From Lishizhenia tianjinensis (GTDB lineage Bacteria; Bacteroidota; Bacteroidia; Flavobacteriales_D; Crocinitomicaceae): a stretch of DNA of 64,000 bases. Of this stretch, positions 29,651 to 38,671 are shown one piece after another (within the stretch, counting starts at the first letter, position 1; each line of letters starts with the position of its first letter). Under the pieces are notes generated by a model, which was not told the DNA's origin, did not search any database, and saw only the letters and a list, made by a program, of their open reading frames with translations. The DNA is taken from NCBI GenBank assembly GCA_943330745.2, contig CALQIX020000007.1:62001-126000 (forward strand), given 5' to 3'. The translations under genes and the position numbers were made by a program.

Positions 29651-30811
29651 TTATTTTTTGATTGCAACCATTTCATTTTGATTTCCAGAATTCCAATGGT
29701 ACCCCAAAGAAAAAGGTAATTTTGCTACAAATTCTTTTGTGGTATAGGCTTGTGCTAAGTCTTTTTGGAACAAATTAGCGCTAAAATCTTTTATGGGTTT
29801 CTCATACGTACCGTGTAATTCAATTTTGAATTTTGATTTATCGAAATAGATATATGGAATACCAGTATCGTCTTGAACGAGATAAACTGCTTTGTCTAAC
29901 ACTGTAGAACGGATGGTTGAAAATGTTGCATAATGCATTAAATAAGAAGCGGATTTCACAAAACAATTTGAAGGAGGAAGGTTTTTTAATACGCCCGCTA
30001 ACCCTTTGTCTTTTTCAATTCCTGTATCGGAAATATCACATGAATAATAAGTCAATGTTTTTGGTTCACCCGTTGCTTTGTTGCCAAATGTTATTCGCAC
30101 AGCCTTTGCAGTTGTCGCACCGATTTTAAAAGGTATAAAGGTCTTTTTACCGGTTTGATCTAGTTGTACTTCTTCAACATTCATGATTGTATGCCCCGTT
30201 TTGGATACCGACCAAAGTAGAACAGGTAGCATTCCATTTACGGGAGATTGTTTTGTGTCTTTGATCATATTCATGGTTATGAAATAACTTTTTGCATAGA
30301 TATCTCTTAAAATAAAATCTACGGCTTCAATATACTCTTTGCTTTGTGTTTTGTCCATTTTTTTAAAATCAGGAATAGACCCCACCGATTCTTGAGCCAT
30401 CATTACATAATGATTTGCATTGGGATAAAGTGAGTTTACGTGTAAAAAATCACCCCCAGAAAATGGATAAAAAACAGAAGTGGTATCCGATTTTGAATTT
30501 CGTTTGAAATTTGCCGCATTCCAATTTGTGATTGGGGTTAATCTATTTTTTCCAATTTCTGCTAACTTTTGATTAAGCGTTTTAGTAAATGAATTATAAT
30601 AGTTGGCTTCAACATTTTCGGGTGAACCTTCAAAATTTCCACAAATTATCTGAGCAAATTCATTGTAAACTGGATCTGCCTGAACTGCGACAGCAGTATT
30701 GGTCACTTTTGCGTTTTGAGTACTATTTTGGCTTCCTCCTTTTTCTCCGCCACAACTGTAAAATAATCCTACGAGTAAAACGGAGCTAATTAGTAAACTT
30801 TTCATTTTCAT
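29651..30811 (-). CDS. Lipoprotein of an unknown family, paralogue of the gene at 39283
   Basis: The 386-residue protein has a lipoprotein signal with lipobox LFYSC (Cys20) and a Gly/Ser-rich linker. I do not recognise the family. It shares conserved blocks with the protein encoded at 39283-40416: FYPFSGGDFLHV, a DISDTG motif, VKSASYLMHYATFS and QDDTGIPYIYFD. Three C-terminal residues before its end are polar and basic, so there is no barrel signature. It is probably anchored in the periplasm or on the outer membrane. It heads an operon with an amino acid permease and a serine hydrolase. Confidence 0.8.
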   Translation of the reverse strand: MKMKSLLISSVLLVGLFYSCGGEKGGSQNSTQNAKVTNTAVAVQADPVYNEFAQIICGNFEGSPENVEANYYNSFTKTLNQKLAEIGKNRLTPITNWNAANFKRNSKSDTTSVFYPFSGGDFLHVNSLYPNANHYVMMAQESVGSIPDFKKMDKTQSKEYIEAVDFILRDIYAKSYFITMNMIKDTKQSPVNGMLPVLLWSVSKTGHTIMNVEEVQLDQTGKKTFIPFKIGATTAKAVRITFGNKATGEPKTLTYYSCDISDTGIEKDKGLAGVLKNLPPSNCFVKSASYLMHYATFSTIRSTVLDKAVYLVQDDTGIPYIYFDKSKFKIELHGTYEKPIKDFSANLFQKDLAQAYTTKEFVAKLPFSLGYHWNSGNQNEMVAIKK

Positions 30812-30870
30812 CCTGTCTTTTTTAATACTTACGATATACTAGGAAAAATGAAATAGGTTACATTAATTTC

Positions 30871-33800
30871 CTACTTTGGGTTGATTGTCCATTCTCTATC
30901 TTGATAAATTGAAAGTAAGGTATTGATAGTTAGTATGTTTGAATTTGATTCAACAATCGTTTTAACGGAGTTGATTAAAGGCTTGGCCGGTGCACTATCT
31001 GAATGTTGTTCCAATAAAACAAACCATTTTCTTAGTAATTCAATGGCTTCATTACTATGCACATTGAAATCAACGGATCGAACGCTAGCAAAAAAAGAGA
31101 TTTTTTGCCGGGCGCGTGAGAATAATACATTTAATCGCTTTGACCCATTCGAAAAATTTATCGGACCAAAACGCATGAAGAAATCACCATCCTTTTCAGT
31201 AAATCCATACCCAAAACTAATTATGAGTTCATCACATTCATCGCCTTGAACATTCTCAACGGCCTTAAAAAAAACTTGATCTAATTCTATTCGATCGTGT
31301 AACTTGGTTTTTATATGATGCGGTAAAAATGAGTAAATACAGGCGAGTTGTGTCTCAGAAAATGCTACAATCCCAAGTGATTTTTCACTGTCTATCCTTG
31401 ATGATATGTAAGCAGCAACCTCTTTTGCTTCTATTGTATTCACTCGATTTTCAAAATAAGCATTTTCTACAAAATGAAAGTTTAGAGGGCTTCCATCGTG
31501 TTTCGCGTGTTGAAATGTCCTCAGTTTATTTTCATAAAAATAGGAGTTTGAAAAGTGAATTAAAGCTGGGTGCAAACTTCGATAATGATAGGACAGAAAT
31601 AGACTGGGCAAATAGTAATTTGCTTGATGCAATAAATCAATAGATTCTGTGCGGCTGGAAAAATAGGAACTTGGACTCATTTGCTGCGGATCTCCAGCAA
31701 TTAATATTCTATCGGCTCGTTGCAGGGTGCCAATGGCATGTTCAAAAGGTATTTGGCTCGCTTCATCAAATATAGCAACAGAAAACAATGAGGTGTTTAA
31801 AGGAAAACAAGTTGCCATGCGGGCTGGATTGACTAACCAAACAGGTTTCAATAAGTTGATCCAAATTTGTGCCTCCGATTCAATTAATAATCGAATGGAA
31901 GTATGATTTCTACTTTTACTAAACTCCTTGACTAAAATTCGCTTACCTACTTTTAATTTTTGCTTCAGTTCTCTGTTTTCTTTGGAAAGTTTTTGATTGG
32001 GTGTTCTCAGGATAGAATGAAAATTCTCGAATTGTCTCTTTTGTTCTTGTATTAAAAACTGAATAAAACTTATGGCTTCGAGTTGTTCAGTTGCCGATGC
32101 TTGTTTCGTCTTTTCATGAAATTTTTCCCAGCTAAAATCAATTAACTGAGGGAAATCAATTTTTACTTTTGACCAAGCACTGCTTAAAACTGCGGATTCC
32201 ATATCGGAAAGTGAGCTGTAATTTTTTAGTAAAAATGGAATAGTTTTACTTGATGCTGAAAATTTTGATTCGACGATCAAAAGCTGATGAAAATTCTGCT
32301 CCAATAAATTAAAATAATCGATTAAATCCACCTCATTTTCGAACCTAAAATACAACTGAAAGTCAGTAATTAGCCTACTGAGTGTGGGGTGCAAATTACA
32401 AAAGTATTTTCTCTTTTCTGGCGTTGTAGAATTATACAAACTAACTTCTTCTGGAGAAATCGAACGAATAAAAGTTATTGCTTCCTCAAGTTCCAGTTCC
32501 GTCTCTATACCGTATTCAATTAGACCGGATAATAAATTCCGTTTCTTACTTAGAATTTTTAACTGGAATAATCTTGATTCTAAGGAACTGCAAGGGTTCA
32601 AAAAAGGGGACCGAGTCCATGATTTCCAAGTTTTCCGTTGTTTTATGCCTTGAATAACTCCTTTCTTGCTAAATAATTCAATTAACCCTTTTGTTTCCTC
32701 TAAGTTTGGTAATTTGATCCAATGATTATTCTCTAAATTAAATTTTTCTAACTCGGAATTAATTTTTAACAGACCAAGCCGAATTTTCTCAATTTTTTTT
32801 CTTTTTGTTGGATAGTTGATAATTTGACCATCAAATTTTTTAGCGATTTGTGTCTCAAATTTTGAAAATTGTAGTGCAGTTCGAGTAAGTTCATAGATTT
32901 CTTGGTAATTTAAATGAATTCCCTCTTCAGAAAGTTTTTTAAGGTCTTGTTTCCACGATTGAATTTTTGATTCTAAGGACACTAAATATGATTTTTCAAG
33001 CAACTCAGTTTTTAAGCTTTTAATTAGATCTGTTAGTTGATACTCTAAAATATATTCAATACTGTTTTTGATCTTAACCCATTCCTCATAGATTGGTAAT
33101 GAACTAGAATACGGATGGATAGAATCGTTGTCTTCATTATCTATTTTTTTCAATAAGTCAATAACACTAATTCCACCGGCTAGACCTGGATGGTGCAATA
33201 AGTTAAGTATGTTTTGTAACTCCTGAATTTGAAGGGTATATTGCCCAAAATAATCGGGTTTTTCTATATTACAATCTTCAATTCTTTTCCACTCTTTTCT
33301 TAAATCAACTATAAAATGCGTATTGGAAAAATGACTGGTTGTTGTGAAACAAAATCCACCGATTCCTAATGCCGTCATTTTTTTTTGAATCACGTCAAGT
33401 GCTACTCGTTTTTCAGACACCACCACTGTCGATTTTTTTGCTTCAATTAGCTTTCCTATGGTGTTAATGATTACCTGTGATTTACCGGTTCCCGGAGGTC
33501 CTTGTACCAAACAATTCGTTGATTCAATCATTTTTAATACGCCCAATTGATCAGGATCGGCTTGAACTAAGTTGGAATTACTCAGCGCTAAAAGGGTGAT
33601 TTCACCTTGATCTTGTAATCCAATGAGTTGTTTTAATGGTTCGGAGAAGGTATCAACATGTATTAAATTTTCTAAGTCTCGAACTATTTCATAGCGGTGC
33701 GGGTGAAAATTACCGATGAATTGCAGATTTGTCTCAATGGAAAGCTGAGGATAATTTCCAATGAGTGATTGAATTTCTTCTAGTGTTTCTGGTATCGTTA

Positions 33801-34191
33801 GTTGGAATTGTTGCTCAAAAAAATGAACCAAAAACGGATTAACTTGTGATTCCCCAAGAGCGATTAATGTAAGTTGGTTTGTTAATTTATCATTTGTTGC
33901 TTTAATTTCGGTTAAAAAAAGTGGAAAATGATATTCTTTCTCATTCCAAATCATTGACAATACCCCTAAAGCCTTGCATAATGGATTTAAACCAAATTCT
34001 TTTTCCGTTGTTTTCGCTGATCGAATCAACTTTTCCCATTCAGGAGTAGAATTTAGATTATCATCATGTAAGGACAGGACACCCTTTGTGTATACATTAG
34101 CCAATGGGTCATTGCTGTTCATAGAATAGGCATTCCCTAAGAAGGAATTCAGTATTTCTTTCATCTCCTTATGAAGCAATGTGTCAGACAT
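30871..34191 (-). CDS. Large superfamily 1 helicase/ATPase (DNA2/UPF1-like)
   Basis: This 1106-residue cytoplasmic protein has Walker A QGPPGTGKSQ at about 229-238 and motif Ia VVVSEKRVALDVI. A long helical insertion (about 300-770) follows, then Walker B VAIFDEASQIP, motif III IAGDPQQMSPSSYF, and the C-terminal motifs VQGDECDELIISFGYG and NVLFSRARQKISFF. These are typical of AAA_11/AAA_12 helicases. There is no visible nuclease motif. Such proteins act in nucleic-acid repair or RNA handling and some act in defence; the neighbours give no help. Confidence 0.85.
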   Translation of the reverse strand: MSDTLLHKEMKEILNSFLGNAYSMNSNDPLANVYTKGVLSLHDDNLNSTPEWEKLIRSAKTTEKEFGLNPLCKALGVLSMIWNEKEYHFPLFLTEIKATNDKLTNQLTLIALGESQVNPFLVHFFEQQFQLTIPETLEEIQSLIGNYPQLSIETNLQFIGNFHPHRYEIVRDLENLIHVDTFSEPLKQLIGLQDQGEITLLALSNSNLVQADPDQLGVLKMIESTNCLVQGPPGTGKSQVIINTIGKLIEAKKSTVVVSEKRVALDVIQKKMTALGIGGFCFTTTSHFSNTHFIVDLRKEWKRIEDCNIEKPDYFGQYTLQIQELQNILNLLHHPGLAGGISVIDLLKKIDNEDNDSIHPYSSSLPIYEEWVKIKNSIEYILEYQLTDLIKSLKTELLEKSYLVSLESKIQSWKQDLKKLSEEGIHLNYQEIYELTRTALQFSKFETQIAKKFDGQIINYPTKRKKIEKIRLGLLKINSELEKFNLENNHWIKLPNLEETKGLIELFSKKGVIQGIKQRKTWKSWTRSPFLNPCSSLESRLFQLKILSKKRNLLSGLIEYGIETELELEEAITFIRSISPEEVSLYNSTTPEKRKYFCNLHPTLSRLITDFQLYFRFENEVDLIDYFNLLEQNFHQLLIVESKFSASSKTIPFLLKNYSSLSDMESAVLSSAWSKVKIDFPQLIDFSWEKFHEKTKQASATEQLEAISFIQFLIQEQKRQFENFHSILRTPNQKLSKENRELKQKLKVGKRILVKEFSKSRNHTSIRLLIESEAQIWINLLKPVWLVNPARMATCFPLNTSLFSVAIFDEASQIPFEHAIGTLQRADRILIAGDPQQMSPSSYFSSRTESIDLLHQANYYLPSLFLSYHYRSLHPALIHFSNSYFYENKLRTFQHAKHDGSPLNFHFVENAYFENRVNTIEAKEVAAYISSRIDSEKSLGIVAFSETQLACIYSFLPHHIKTKLHDRIELDQVFFKAVENVQGDECDELIISFGYGFTEKDGDFFMRFGPINFSNGSKRLNVLFSRARQKISFFASVRSVDFNVHSNEAIELLRKWFVLLEQHSDSAPAKPLINSVKTIVESNSNILTINTLLSIYQDREWTINPK

Positions 34192-34205
34192 GTTTTTGGA
34201 TAAGA

Positions 34206-34238
34206 TAAAAAAATCCCGGAATCATAAGAAACCGGGAT
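34206..34238 (-). terminator. Intrinsic terminator of metK
   Basis: ATCCCGG (34213-34219) and CCGGGAT (34232-34238) form a 7-bp GC-rich stem with a 12-nt loop. On the minus strand it is followed by a run of seven T (34206-34212 complement), a good rho-independent terminator directly after metK. Confidence 0.8.
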
Positions 34239-34258
34239 CGAAATATAGTGAATGTTAA

Positions 34259-35515
34259 TTACAAACCAAAAGCTTCTTTTACTTTATCGACGTAATCTAA
34301 TTTTTCCCATGTGAATAATTCAACTTCTTTGGTTAGAATCGTTCCATCTGGTGCTCTAAAACTTTTGGTTACTACTTCATTTTTTCGCCCCATGTGACCA
34401 TATGCGGCAGTTTCTTGGTAGATAGGATTTCGTAATTTCAATCGCTGCTCGATGAAGTAAGGACGCATATCAAAAATCTCAGAAACTTTATTTGCAATTT
34501 CTCCATCGCTTAATCCTACTTTTGAAGTTCCATAGGTGTTAACATATAAACCACAAGGTTTTGCAACCCCAATGGCATAAGATACTTGAACTAATACTTC
34601 ATCACATAATCCCGCAGCTACTAAATTTTTTGCAATATGTCTTGTGGCATAAGCAGCTGATCTATCAACCTTGGAAGGATCTTTTCCGGAAAATGCGCCA
34701 CCACCATGAGCTCCTTTTCCACCATATGTATCAACAATGATTTTTCTACCAGTCAAACCAGTATCTCCGTGAGGACCACCAATCACAAATTTTCCAGTAG
34801 GATTAATATGATACTGAATTTTGTCATTGAAGAGTGCTTGTAATTCAGAAGTCAATTTCGCTTTTACACGTGGAATTACGATTTCAATAATATCTTTTTT
34901 AATTTTAGCTAACATTACTGCTTCAGTATCAAAATCATCATGTTGTGTTGAGACAACAATTGTATCTATTCTCTGAGGAACATTATCATCGGAATATTCA
35001 ATTGTTACCTGTGATTTTGCATCAGGGCGTAAATAAGGAATTAATTCTGGTTCGTTATTGCGAATATAAGATAGTTCTTGTAAAATTTTGTGTGCTAAAT
35101 CTAAAGCTAACGGCATGTAATTATCAGTCTCACGTGTAGCATAGCCAAACATCATTCCTTGGTCACCTGCACCTTGGTCTTCCGGATTCGTTTTTTCAAC
35201 TCCTTGATTGATGTCCGATGATTGTTCATGCAAGGCTGAAAAAATCCCACAAGAATTAGCATCAAACATATATTCTGACTTGGTGTAACCAATTTGTCTA
35301 ATGGTTTCGCGCGCAATTGATTGAACGTCTAGGTATGCATTTGTTTTAATTTCACCAGCCAAAACTACTTGTCCGGTTGTAACTAGAGTTTCGCATGCAA
35401 CCTTGGAGGTTGGGTCAAAAGCCATAAAATGGTCAATCAATGCATCTGAAATCTGATCAGATACTTTGTCTGGGTGTCCCTCTGATACGGACTCAGATGT
35501 AAATAAATAAGGCAT
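34259..35515 (-). CDS. metK: S-adenosylmethionine synthetase
   Basis: This 418-residue cytoplasmic enzyme makes SAM from methionine and ATP. Family signatures are complete: [15 protein letters not shown] near residue 10, [12 protein letters not shown] near 117 and [16 protein letters not shown] near 270. The last contains the phosphate-binding loop and potassium/magnesium contacts. It is a single-gene unit with its own promoter box and a strong terminator. I see no SAM riboswitch in its short leader. Confidence 0.97.
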   Translation of the reverse strand: MPYLFTSESVSEGHPDKVSDQISDALIDHFMAFDPTSKVACETLVTTGQVVLAGEIKTNAYLDVQSIARETIRQIGYTKSEYMFDANSCGIFSALHEQSSDINQGVEKTNPEDQGAGDQGMMFGYATRETDNYMPLALDLAHKILQELSYIRNNEPELIPYLRPDAKSQVTIEYSDDNVPQRIDTIVVSTQHDDFDTEAVMLAKIKKDIIEIVIPRVKAKLTSELQALFNDKIQYHINPTGKFVIGGPHGDTGLTGRKIIVDTYGGKGAHGGGAFSGKDPSKVDRSAAYATRHIAKNLVAAGLCDEVLVQVSYAIGVAKPCGLYVNTYGTSKVGLSDGEIANKVSEIFDMRPYFIEQRLKLRNPIYQETAAYGHMGRKNEVVTKSFRAPDGTILTKEVELFTWEKLDYVDKVKEAFGL

Positions 35516-35537
35516 CTTTATATTAAATTTAGTTAGG

Positions 35538-35545
35538 CAAAAGTA
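35538..35545 (-). promoter_or_regulatory. -7 promoter box (TACTTTTG) for metK
   Basis: The minus strand reads TACTTTTG, an exact consensus match, 22 bases upstream of the metK ATG. Confidence 0.5.
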
Positions 35546-35629
35546 ATAAATCTATACTGAACGCGAAAGTGTTGAAAGAAATTTCTGCAATATTCAAAAA
35601 ACGAATCATTTTAAGCTGAAATTTGCGGT

Positions 35630-35869
35630 ATGAAATGGATTAAGAAAATAGTAGTGTTTCCCTTAGTGGCATTGGTGAAAATGTATCAGCTTTTAATCTC
35701 TCCACTTTTCCCTTCTGTATGTAGATTTCAACCGACTTGCTCGCATTATATGATAGAAAGCTTAAACGTTTGGGGGCCAATTAAAGGTTTGTATCTCGGT
35801 TTAAGAAGAATTATGCGTTGCCATCCTTGGGGAGGTCACGGTCATGATCCCGTCCCACACAAAAAATAA
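35630..35869 (+). CDS. yidD: Membrane protein insertion efficiency factor YidD
   Basis: This 79-residue protein is normal for YidD. It has an amphipathic N-terminal segment and the signature ISPLFPSVCRFQPTCSHY, with conserved cysteines, then RRIMRCHPWGGHGHDPVP. YidD associates with the inner face of the membrane and aids YidC-dependent insertion. In many bacteria it lies with rnpA and yidC; here it stands alone beside metK and the L27/L21 operon. Confidence 0.95.
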   Translation: MKWIKKIVVFPLVALVKMYQLLISPLFPSVCRFQPTCSHYMIESLNVWGPIKGLYLGLRRIMRCHPWGGHGHDPVPHKK

Positions 35870-35870
35870 A

Positions 35871-35896
35871 AAAACCGCCTGAACTTCAAGCGGTTT
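35871..35896. terminator. Bidirectional terminator between yidD and rpmA
   Basis: AAACCGC (35872-35878) and GCGGTTT (35890-35896) form a 7-bp stem with an 11-nt loop. A-rich sequence to the left provides a T run for minus-strand transcripts, so it should end both yidD and rpmA mRNAs. Confidence 0.65.
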
Positions 35897-35916
35897 AAGT
35901 ATAAAAACAAATCGAA

Positions 35917-36186
35917 TTAAGCCTCAGTTACTTCTAACGATTTAACAGAAACAAATGAACGATTATCTTTTCGTTTTCTGAATTCTACAACTCCGTCAAC
36001 TAATGCAAACAATGTATGGTCTTTTCCAATACCTACATTATTTCCAGGGTGATGTGTTGTTCCACGTTGACGAACAATAATATTTCCTGCAATTGCAGCT
36101 TGTCCACCAAAAATTTTAACTCCCAAGCGTTTGCTATGCGATTCGCGACCATTCTTGGAACTACCGACTCCTTTCTTATGTGCCAT
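35917..36186 (-). CDS. rpmA: 50S ribosomal protein L27
   Basis: This 89-residue ribosomal protein is near the peptidyl-transferase centre. The N-terminus [20 protein letters not shown] and the block [19 protein letters not shown] are diagnostic. The N-terminus begins directly with AHKKG, so there is no processed extension as in Firmicutes. Co-transcribed with rplU, 17 bases upstream. Confidence 0.97.
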   Translation of the reverse strand: MAHKKGVGSSKNGRESHSKRLGVKIFGGQAAIAGNIIVRQRGTTHHPGNNVGIGKDHTLFALVDGVVEFRKRKDNRSFVSVKSLEVTEA

Positions 36187-36203
36187 GGTTCAAACTTTTT
36201 AAC

Positions 36204-36518
36204 TTAATTTACTTTAATGTCTTTAATCGTGATACTGGTAAAAGATTGACGGTGTCCGTTTTTCTTTTTATACCCTTTTCTACGTTTTTTCTTGAAAACA
36301 ATCACCTTGTCTCCTTTTACGTGATCATTCACTTCTACAGAAACCACTGCTCCTGCTATAGCTGGGGCGCCAACCTGAATTTTGCCATCATTGTCAATCA
36401 ACAAAACGCGCTCAAAATCTAGTTTTGCTCCACTTTCTGCTGCTAAACGATGTACAAAAATCTTTTGATCTTTTTGCACTTTGAATTGCTGCCCTGCTAT
36501 CTCTACAATTGCGTACAT
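36204..36518 (-). CDS. rplU: 50S ribosomal protein L21
   Basis: This 104-residue ribosomal protein starts [18 protein letters not shown] and has the basic [17 protein letters not shown] segment that binds 23S rRNA. It is the first gene of the rplU-rpmA operon. The leader between its promoter box and ATG contains a small hairpin that might be regulatory. Confidence 0.97.
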   Translation of the reverse strand: MYAIVEIAGQQFKVQKDQKIFVHRLAAESGAKLDFERVLLIDNDGKIQVGAPAIAGAVVSVEVNDHVKGDKVIVFKKKRRKGYKKKNGHRQSFTSITIKDIKVN

Positions 36519-36540
36519 ATAGCTTAATTTTTATTTAGTA

Positions 36541-36565
36541 ATCCCAAATTGGGGATGCAAAGATA
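36541..36565 (-). promoter_or_regulatory. rplU promoter box and leader hairpin
   Basis: The minus strand reads TATCTTTG (36558-36565), an exact TAnnTTTG match. Immediately downstream the first transcribed bases contain ATCCC (36552-36556) and GGGAT (36541-36545), a 5-bp hairpin with a 6-nt loop. Such a hairpin at the very 5' end could stabilise the mRNA or serve autoregulation; the latter is speculative. Confidence 0.45.
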
Positions 36566-36587
36566 TAATAAAATCTTTAAATACCAA

Positions 36588-37826
36588 CTATTGGAAGAGA
36601 AACTTTACACTCTTTTGAGTATCTTCATTTCGGATGTAATACGTGTTTGTTTTCATTAGAGGTAAGGCTAATAAATCAACTGTTCGTTTAGGCTCAATGG
36701 ACTTAAGTTGGGCGATTTTATTACCTGAAAGATCTAAGAAACTCAAGTTTTTAAAGACCCAAGGTAGTGTTAACTCATGATTGGATGGATTTGGAAATAC
36801 TAATACCGGCTCCTCTTCCGTAGATTGAATGGAGGATTGAGAATTTTCAAAATAGGATTGGAAATTAAATGAAAATAGTTTAGGTAGGATGGTAATGATA
36901 CTTGAGGTAATTTTCTCTGAACTTATAAAACCGCTTGTGCTGCTATTAAAAGTTATTCCTTCAGTTTGCGAAACAGTCAACATATTACCTATTTCAATTC
37001 TTCGTTTATTTCCTGAAAAAAAGTTGTTCGTAGGGAAGTCAAACAGTAGATAAACAAAACTGGTGTAAAAATTTGACCCATTGTTTTTATATCCTAATAG
37101 CAACAATCTTCCTGTTGTGCTGTCAATGGTTGCATCAGTAATGAGCCCATCCACCCACATACTATCTCTTAAAATGGCTTCAACAGTGTCCACTGAGTTG
37201 ATGGGTAAAACATAATGTTTGGTAAAAAGATTTTGCCATCCTTTGGTGAATAAATGCAGCGAATCTTGAAAGTAAACAAACGCTTCACAATCGAAATTAT
37301 GATTATTACTGCTATTCGAAAATGAATTTTGATCAGGATAGGTGAACCAAAACTTACTCATGCCAACGGTATCATTTCCAATTAATTGGTTTTTGGGAAT
37401 TCGATAAATGCATAAATTTTGTCGATTCCCCCCATTATTTCCAAAATCCCCTAAAAAAATAGTAGAATCATTTTGACTTATGGCTTCCCAATCGATATTT
37501 TGTGATTCAGAAACGTTTATCGAACGCACAATAGTTCCTAGGGTATCTAATTCTTGAAAATCCGTTGAATTGCCCCCATCATTGATACTGTATAAATGAC
37601 TATTATGAAATATCAACCCTGAATTCTCTTGTAATTCATCAGGGAAGTCAGTGACAAATTGAAGGCTGTAATTGGTTGTGGAGTAGATGCATGAACCATC
37701 ATTCCAGATTGCATTTGGGTTATAATTTTGAGCCTGTGGATCAATGCACCCATTTTGTCCCAAACTGAAATGAGTGAAAAATAGAAAAAGAAGTAGGAAA
37801 GCCCCAAAAATTAATTTCATGAACAA
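36588..37826 (-). CDS. Secreted T9SS cargo protein with N-terminal DGSC motif and propeller-like body
   Basis: The 412-residue protein has a signal peptide (cleavage near residue 23, SLGQ). It starts with a Cys-bounded motif (GCIDPQAQNYNPNAIWNDGS + C), then a body with repeated strand patterns such as HLYSINDGGNSTDFQELDT and STIFLGDFGNNGG that suggests a beta-propeller. The last 75 residues (VFPNPSNHELTLPW onward) are a T9SS type A sorting domain. It is expected at the cell surface or released. Function is unknown. It is divergent from a lipoprotein gene carrying the same DGSC motif. Confidence 0.82.
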   Translation of the reverse strand: MFMKLIFGAFLLLFLFFTHFSLGQNGCIDPQAQNYNPNAIWNDGSCIYSTTNYSLQFVTDFPDELQENSGLIFHNSHLYSINDGGNSTDFQELDTLGTIVRSINVSESQNIDWEAISQNDSTIFLGDFGNNGGNRQNLCIYRIPKNQLIGNDTVGMSKFWFTYPDQNSFSNSSNNHNFDCEAFVYFQDSLHLFTKGWQNLFTKHYVLPINSVDTVEAILRDSMWVDGLITDATIDSTTGRLLLLGYKNNGSNFYTSFVYLLFDFPTNNFFSGNKRRIEIGNMLTVSQTEGITFNSSTSGFISSEKITSSIITILPKLFSFNFQSYFENSQSSIQSTEEEPVLVFPNPSNHELTLPWVFKNLSFLDLSGNKIAQLKSIEPKRTVDLLALPLMKTNTYYIRNEDTQKSVKFLFQ

Positions 37827-37869
37827 CTAATTGTATTTTTTTACTAAATTCGTTTCAAAATTAGAAAAT

Positions 37870-38583
37870 ATGAACAAAATTGGATTATTTATTTTGGTAA
37901 TTGGCTTAGGAGCTGGTTTCTCTTCATGTAAAAAGAAAGGTTGCACAGACGCTACAGCAACAAATTTTAATAGCAAAGCAAAAAAAGATGACGGAAGTTG
38001 TTTATACAAACCAATGATCACTATTACAGGTGCAGCAGATACCACGGTTAGCGTGGGTTCAACGTATACTGATTTGGGTGCTACCGCTACAAACAAAGAT
38101 GGATCTTCAGTAGCAGTTACTGTTGATAATCAAGTTGTAACTACTACAACTGGCGTGAATTATGTAAATTATTCAGCAACAAACGCTAACGGAACCTCTA
38201 CTGCTAAACGTACTGTAAATGTAGTGATAGGTCAAGATAACTGGACCGTGGCTTGGGATGTGACAACTGGTGGTTCACAATGTAGTGCAACATTATTTCC
38301 TTTAGCAGGTGCGCCAACCATTTCTGCTGGAGCAACCGCAAATGATTTGGTGATTGACGGAATGTTTACTTTAGTGGGTGGTACCGCTAACGCTACAGTG
38401 AATGGTGCAACTATAACGGTTCCACAACAAACCATTAGTATTACAGTGGGCGACGTTATTTTTTCAGGAGTTGGAACAATGAATCCAGCAGGAAATATTA
38501 TTACGATAACTTATACATGGGAAAATAACACACCATTTATTGGTGGATCAGGTGTTTGTGTAGCAACCTATGTAAAACAATAA
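37870..38583 (+). CDS. Lipoprotein with DGSC motif and Ig-like (DUF5011-type) domain
   Basis: This protein of about 237 residues starts at the ATG at 37870, which yields a lipoprotein signal with lipobox GFSSC. After the lipid Cys comes a motif like that of its divergent neighbour (GCTDATATNFNSKA...DDGSC). An Ig-like domain (ITITGAADTTVSVGSTYTDL) typical of DUF5011 follows, then a Thr/Val-rich beta region. It is a surface or periplasmic lipoprotein of unknown role. The in-frame extension to 37831 has no signal peptide and is rejected. Confidence 0.8.
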   Translation: MNKIGLFILVIGLGAGFSSCKKKGCTDATATNFNSKAKKDDGSCLYKPMITITGAADTTVSVGSTYTDLGATATNKDGSSVAVTVDNQVVTTTTGVNYVNYSATNANGTSTAKRTVNVVIGQDNWTVAWDVTTGGSQCSATLFPLAGAPTISAGATANDLVIDGMFTLVGGTANATVNGATITVPQQTISITVGDVIFSGVGTMNPAGNIITITYTWENNTPFIGGSGVCVATYVKQ

Positions 38584-38604
38584 AGAATATCATAGTATAA
38601 ATTG

Positions 38605-38630
38605 AGGCGGACTTAGGTTCGCCTTTTTTG
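38605..38630 (+). terminator. Intrinsic terminator after the DGSC lipoprotein gene
   Basis: AGGCGGA (38605-38611) pairs with TTCGCCT (38618-38624), a 7-bp stem with one G-U pair and a 6-nt loop, followed by a T run to 38629. Confidence 0.75.
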
Positions 38631-38637
38631 TTTTTAG

Positions 38638-38645
38638 TAAATTTG
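38638..38645 (+). promoter_or_regulatory. -7 promoter box (TAAATTTG) for hemJ
   Basis: An exact TAnnTTTG match just after the upstream terminator and 26 bases before the hemJ ATG. Confidence 0.5.
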
Positions 38646-38671
38646 TAACCTCGCACCATTAATATAAAACT

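Noticed and set aside
35516-35629. SAM riboswitch before metK
   Set aside because: The leader predicted from the promoter box is only about 20 nt, too short for any known SAM riboswitch.
36016-36422. Open frames antisense to rpmA and rplU
   Set aside because: Both lie opposite ribosomal protein genes and show biased composition with no domain pattern.
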